Assembly (NCBI RefSeq): GCF_034344865.1
Contig: NZ_CP133774.1
Location: forward strand, 4,402,001 to 4,466,000
Direction of reading: 5' to 3'
DNA length: 64,000 bases
From: Pseudomonas sp. 10S4
GTDB lineage: Bacteria; Pseudomonadota; Gammaproteobacteria; Pseudomonadales; Pseudomonadaceae
The stretch's first letter is position 1; the number at the start of each line of letters is the position of its first letter. The translations under genes were made by a program, and so were the position numbers. The notes beneath the pieces are model-generated. The model was not told where the DNA came from. It did not search any database and was given only the letters and a program-made list of their open reading frames with translations. Below, one piece after another: positions 62,061-64,000 of the stretch.

Positions 62061-64000
62061 GTGCGGGTCTTTCGCGAAACCTTACGCGCGCTGCTGAGCC
62101 ATTGGCGGCAGCACCCGGTGCAGTTTTTCAGTGTGTTGACCGGGTTGTGGCTGGCTACCAGCCTGCTGACTGGGGTGCAGGCGCTGAATAGCCACGCGCG
62201 GGAAAGCTACGCTCGGGCCAGCCAATTGATCGGCGGTGAACCCCAAGCCAGCCTGAGTGCGCCCGGTGGCGGGGTGTTCTCCCAGCAACTGTTTGTCGAT
62301 CTGCGTCTGGCGGGCTGGCCAGTGTCGCCGGTGCTGCAAGGCCGGTTGACGCTCAAGGGCCACGACGATCAGCGCTTGCAACTGATGGGCATCGAACCGG
62401 TGTCGTTGCCTGCCGGTTCGGCAGTGGCGGGGCAGGCGTTGGCGATCGGTCGAATCGTCGAGTTTTTCAGTCCGCCAGGCAGTACCTGGATCGCGCCGCC
62501 GACCTTGCAGGCCTTGGGTTTGCATGACGGCGACACACCCATTTCCGAGAACGGGCAGACCTTGCCGCCGCTGCGCGCCCAGCCCGACATGGCCCCCGGC
62601 GTGCTGCTGGTGGACATTGGTTTTGCCCAGCAGATACTCGGCCTGCCGAATCAGCTGTCACGCTTGCTGTTGCCCAAGGATTTCAGCGCAGTATTGCCGG
62701 ATCAATTCAAAGGCCAACTGCAGCTCAAAACCAGCGGCGAAGAAAACAACCTCGCTCGCCTCACCGAAAGCTTTCATCTGAACCTGGATGCCTTGGGTTT
62801 TCTGTCCTTCGTGGTCGGCTTGTTCATCGTCCACGCGGCGATTGGCCTGGCGCTGGAACAACGCCGGGGTTTGCTTCGAACCCTGCGAGCCTGCGGGGTC
62901 AGCGCTCGGATGTTGATTGGCTGCCTCGCCGTCGAACTGGGCGGCCTGGCACTGATTGGCGGGATCGTCGGCGTCGCCAGCGGCTATCTGCTGGCCAGCG
63001 TGTTGTTGCCGGACGTCGCTACCAGCCTGCGCGGGTTGTACGGCGCCGAAGTGGCGGGGCAGTTGAACTTGAGTCCTTGGTGGTGGCTGAGTGGTATTGG
63101 CCTGAGCCTGCTCGGCGCGTTACTGGCCGGTGCCAACAGCCTGCTACGGGCGGCGCGTTTGCCATTGCTGGCCCTGGCCAATCCGCAGGCCTGGCATCAG
63201 ACTCACGCGCGGTGGTTGCGACGTCAGGGTTGGGTCGCCGCCATTGCAGCCGTGATCGCGCTGCTGGCGTTGATCTGGGGCGACAGCCTGGCCGCCGGTT
63301 TTGTGTTGATGGCGGCGCTGTTGCTCGGCGCTGCGCTGGCGCTGCCGGTGTTGCTCAACACGGTGCTCAATCTGCTGTTGCTGCGCAGTCGTTCGGTGCT
63401 CGGCCAATGGTTTATCGCCGATTGCCGTCAACAACTGCCGGCCCTGAGCCTGGCCCTGATGGCGCTGCTGTTGGCGCTGGCGGCGAACATCGGTGCCGGC
63501 AGCATGACCGCCGGTTTCCGCCAGACCTTCAGCGACTGGCTCGAACAACGCCTGACTGCCGAGCTCTACCTCAACCCGCAAAACCCGGCCCAGGCCCGCG
63601 AGATGCAAACCTGGCTCCAACAGCAACCGCAGGTCACGGCGGTGCTGCCCAGCTGGCAAGTGTCGATCCAGTTGCAAGGCTGGCCAGCGGACCTCTACGG
63701 TGTGATCGACCACCCGGCCTATCGCCAACACTGGCCGTTGCTCGAGGCCTTGGGTGACAACCCTTGGGATCGCCTGGCGAAGGACGACGCGTTGATGCTC
63801 AGCGAACAACTGGCGCGGCGGCTGAAGGTGCGTTTGGGGGATCACCTGACGATCCCCACGCCCAACGGCTCGTGGTCGCCGCAAGTGGTCGGGATCTACG
63901 CCGACTACGGCAACCCCAAGGGCCACGTGCTGGTCAACGCCAATCACTTGCTGCGTGGCTGGCCGCAACTCACGCCCAACCGGTTCAATCTACGCATCGA
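62061..64000 (+). CDS. FtsX-like ABC permease, partial
   Basis: Open to the end of the window (about 646 codons). Possible starts are GTG 62061, right after the ATPase stop, or ATG 62028 overlapping it. Translation from the GTG begins (M)RVFRETLRALLSHWRQHPVQ. A first helix (FFSVLTGLWLATSLLTGVQA), a periplasmic domain, then helices including LGFLSFVVGLFIVHAAIGLA, ELGGLALIGGIVGVASGYLL and ALLLGAALALPVLLNTVLNL are seen. A second FtsX-type unit starts near ALSLALMALLLALAANIG. Forms a mechanotransmission-type ABC system with the ATPase, probably for lipoprotein or envelope cargo. Confidence 0.82.
   Translation, partial: MRVFRETLRALLSHWRQHPVQFFSVLTGLWLATSLLTGVQALNSHARESYARASQLIGGEPQASLSAPGGGVFSQQLFVDLRLAGWPVSPVLQGRLTLKGHDDQRLQLMGIEPVSLPAGSAVAGQALAIGRIVEFFSPPGSTWIAPPTLQALGLHDGDTPISENGQTLPPLRAQPDMAPGVLLVDIGFAQQILGLPNQLSRLLLPKDFSAVLPDQFKGQLQLKTSGEENNLARLTESFHLNLDALGFLSFVVGLFIVHAAIGLALEQRRGLLRTLRACGVSARMLIGCLAVELGGLALIGGIVGVASGYLLASVLLPDVATSLRGLYGAEVAGQLNLSPWWWLSGIGLSLLGALLAGANSLLRAARLPLLALANPQAWHQTHARWLRRQGWVAAIAAVIALLALIWGDSLAAGFVLMAALLLGAALALPVLLNTVLNLLLLRSRSVLGQWFIADCRQQLPALSLALMALLLALAANIGAGSMTAGFRQTFSDWLEQRLTAELYLNPQNPAQAREMQTWLQQQPQVTAVLPSWQVSIQLQGWPADLYGVIDHPAYRQHWPLLEALGDNPWDRLAKDDALMLSEQLARRLKVRLGDHLTIPTPNGSWSPQVVGIYADYGNPKGHVLVNANHLLRGWPQLTPNRFNLRI

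Overview
The window is about 62 to 63 % GC chromosomal DNA of a Pseudomonas, most likely the P. fluorescens group. The evidence is the dense scatter of two REP families typical of that group (GTGGGAGCGAGC.. and GTGGCGAGGGAGC..), the codon use, and the gene families present. No rRNA, tRNA, IS element, prophage or CRISPR array was seen. The left end cuts a minus-strand gene and the right end cuts an ABC permease.

Layout. (1) 1-7462: a partial amino-acid-synthesis family gene, a 5'-truncated EAL domain gene, a frameshifted methyltransferase, a 3' relic of rtcR, small membrane and lipoprotein genes, a VOC protein, and a 3-hydroxyacyl-CoA dehydrogenase/TetR pair divergent from an AraC regulator. 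(2) 7640-10405: an ABC exporter convergent with an alpha/beta hydrolase. (3) 10754-15749: a deoxyribose catabolic locus (sugar kinase, MFS permease, DUF4432 epimerase-like protein, DeoR repressor, deoC). A near-identical palindrome sits in both promoter regions. deoC carries an in-frame TGA. (4) 15750-20244: a frameshifted quinone oxidoreductase, an MFS relic, a LysR regulator, a pirin and a GlxA-type AraC regulator. (5) 20430-28500: two paralogous winged-helix/ATPase regulators lying tail to tail, one truncated and one broken, then a flavodoxin-like reductase, a chloroperoxidase-like hydrolase, an AraC regulator and a periplasmic metallo-beta-lactamase fold protein. An identical 20-bp element lies in the two divergent promoter regions here. 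(6) 28749-33650: a LysR regulator and a four-gene set (DoxX, ABM/2TM protein, amidohydrolase, YcaC-type hydrolase), probably one small-molecule pathway. (7) 33844-38952: a MscS channel with a cyclic-nucleotide-binding domain, a LysR regulator, an orphan sigma-54-type response regulator lacking GAFTGA, and a methyltransferase. (8) 39109-58062: seventeen minus-strand genes forming a Wzx/Wzy-dependent exopolysaccharide locus. They cover UDP-glucuronate and probable UDP-galacturonate synthesis, an initiating transferase, an atypical BY-kinase-like ATPase, export and chain-length proteins, three glycosyltransferases, polymerase, flippase, two deacetylases, a glycosidase-like protein and three acyltransferase-like proteins. 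(9) 58452-64000: a divergent membrane sulfatase/phosphoethanolamine-transferase-type protein, a beta-propeller protein, and a LolD/FtsX-type ABC pair.

Caution: about ten genes carry a single-base indel, often in or beside a short homopolymer, next to otherwise well-conserved sequence. This looks more like base-calling error in the source sequence than like real decay, and should be settled before any of these genes is called a pseudogene. The EAL fragment, the rtcR relic, the MFS relic and the truncated regulator at 20430 have lost whole segments and are convincing as true gene decay.
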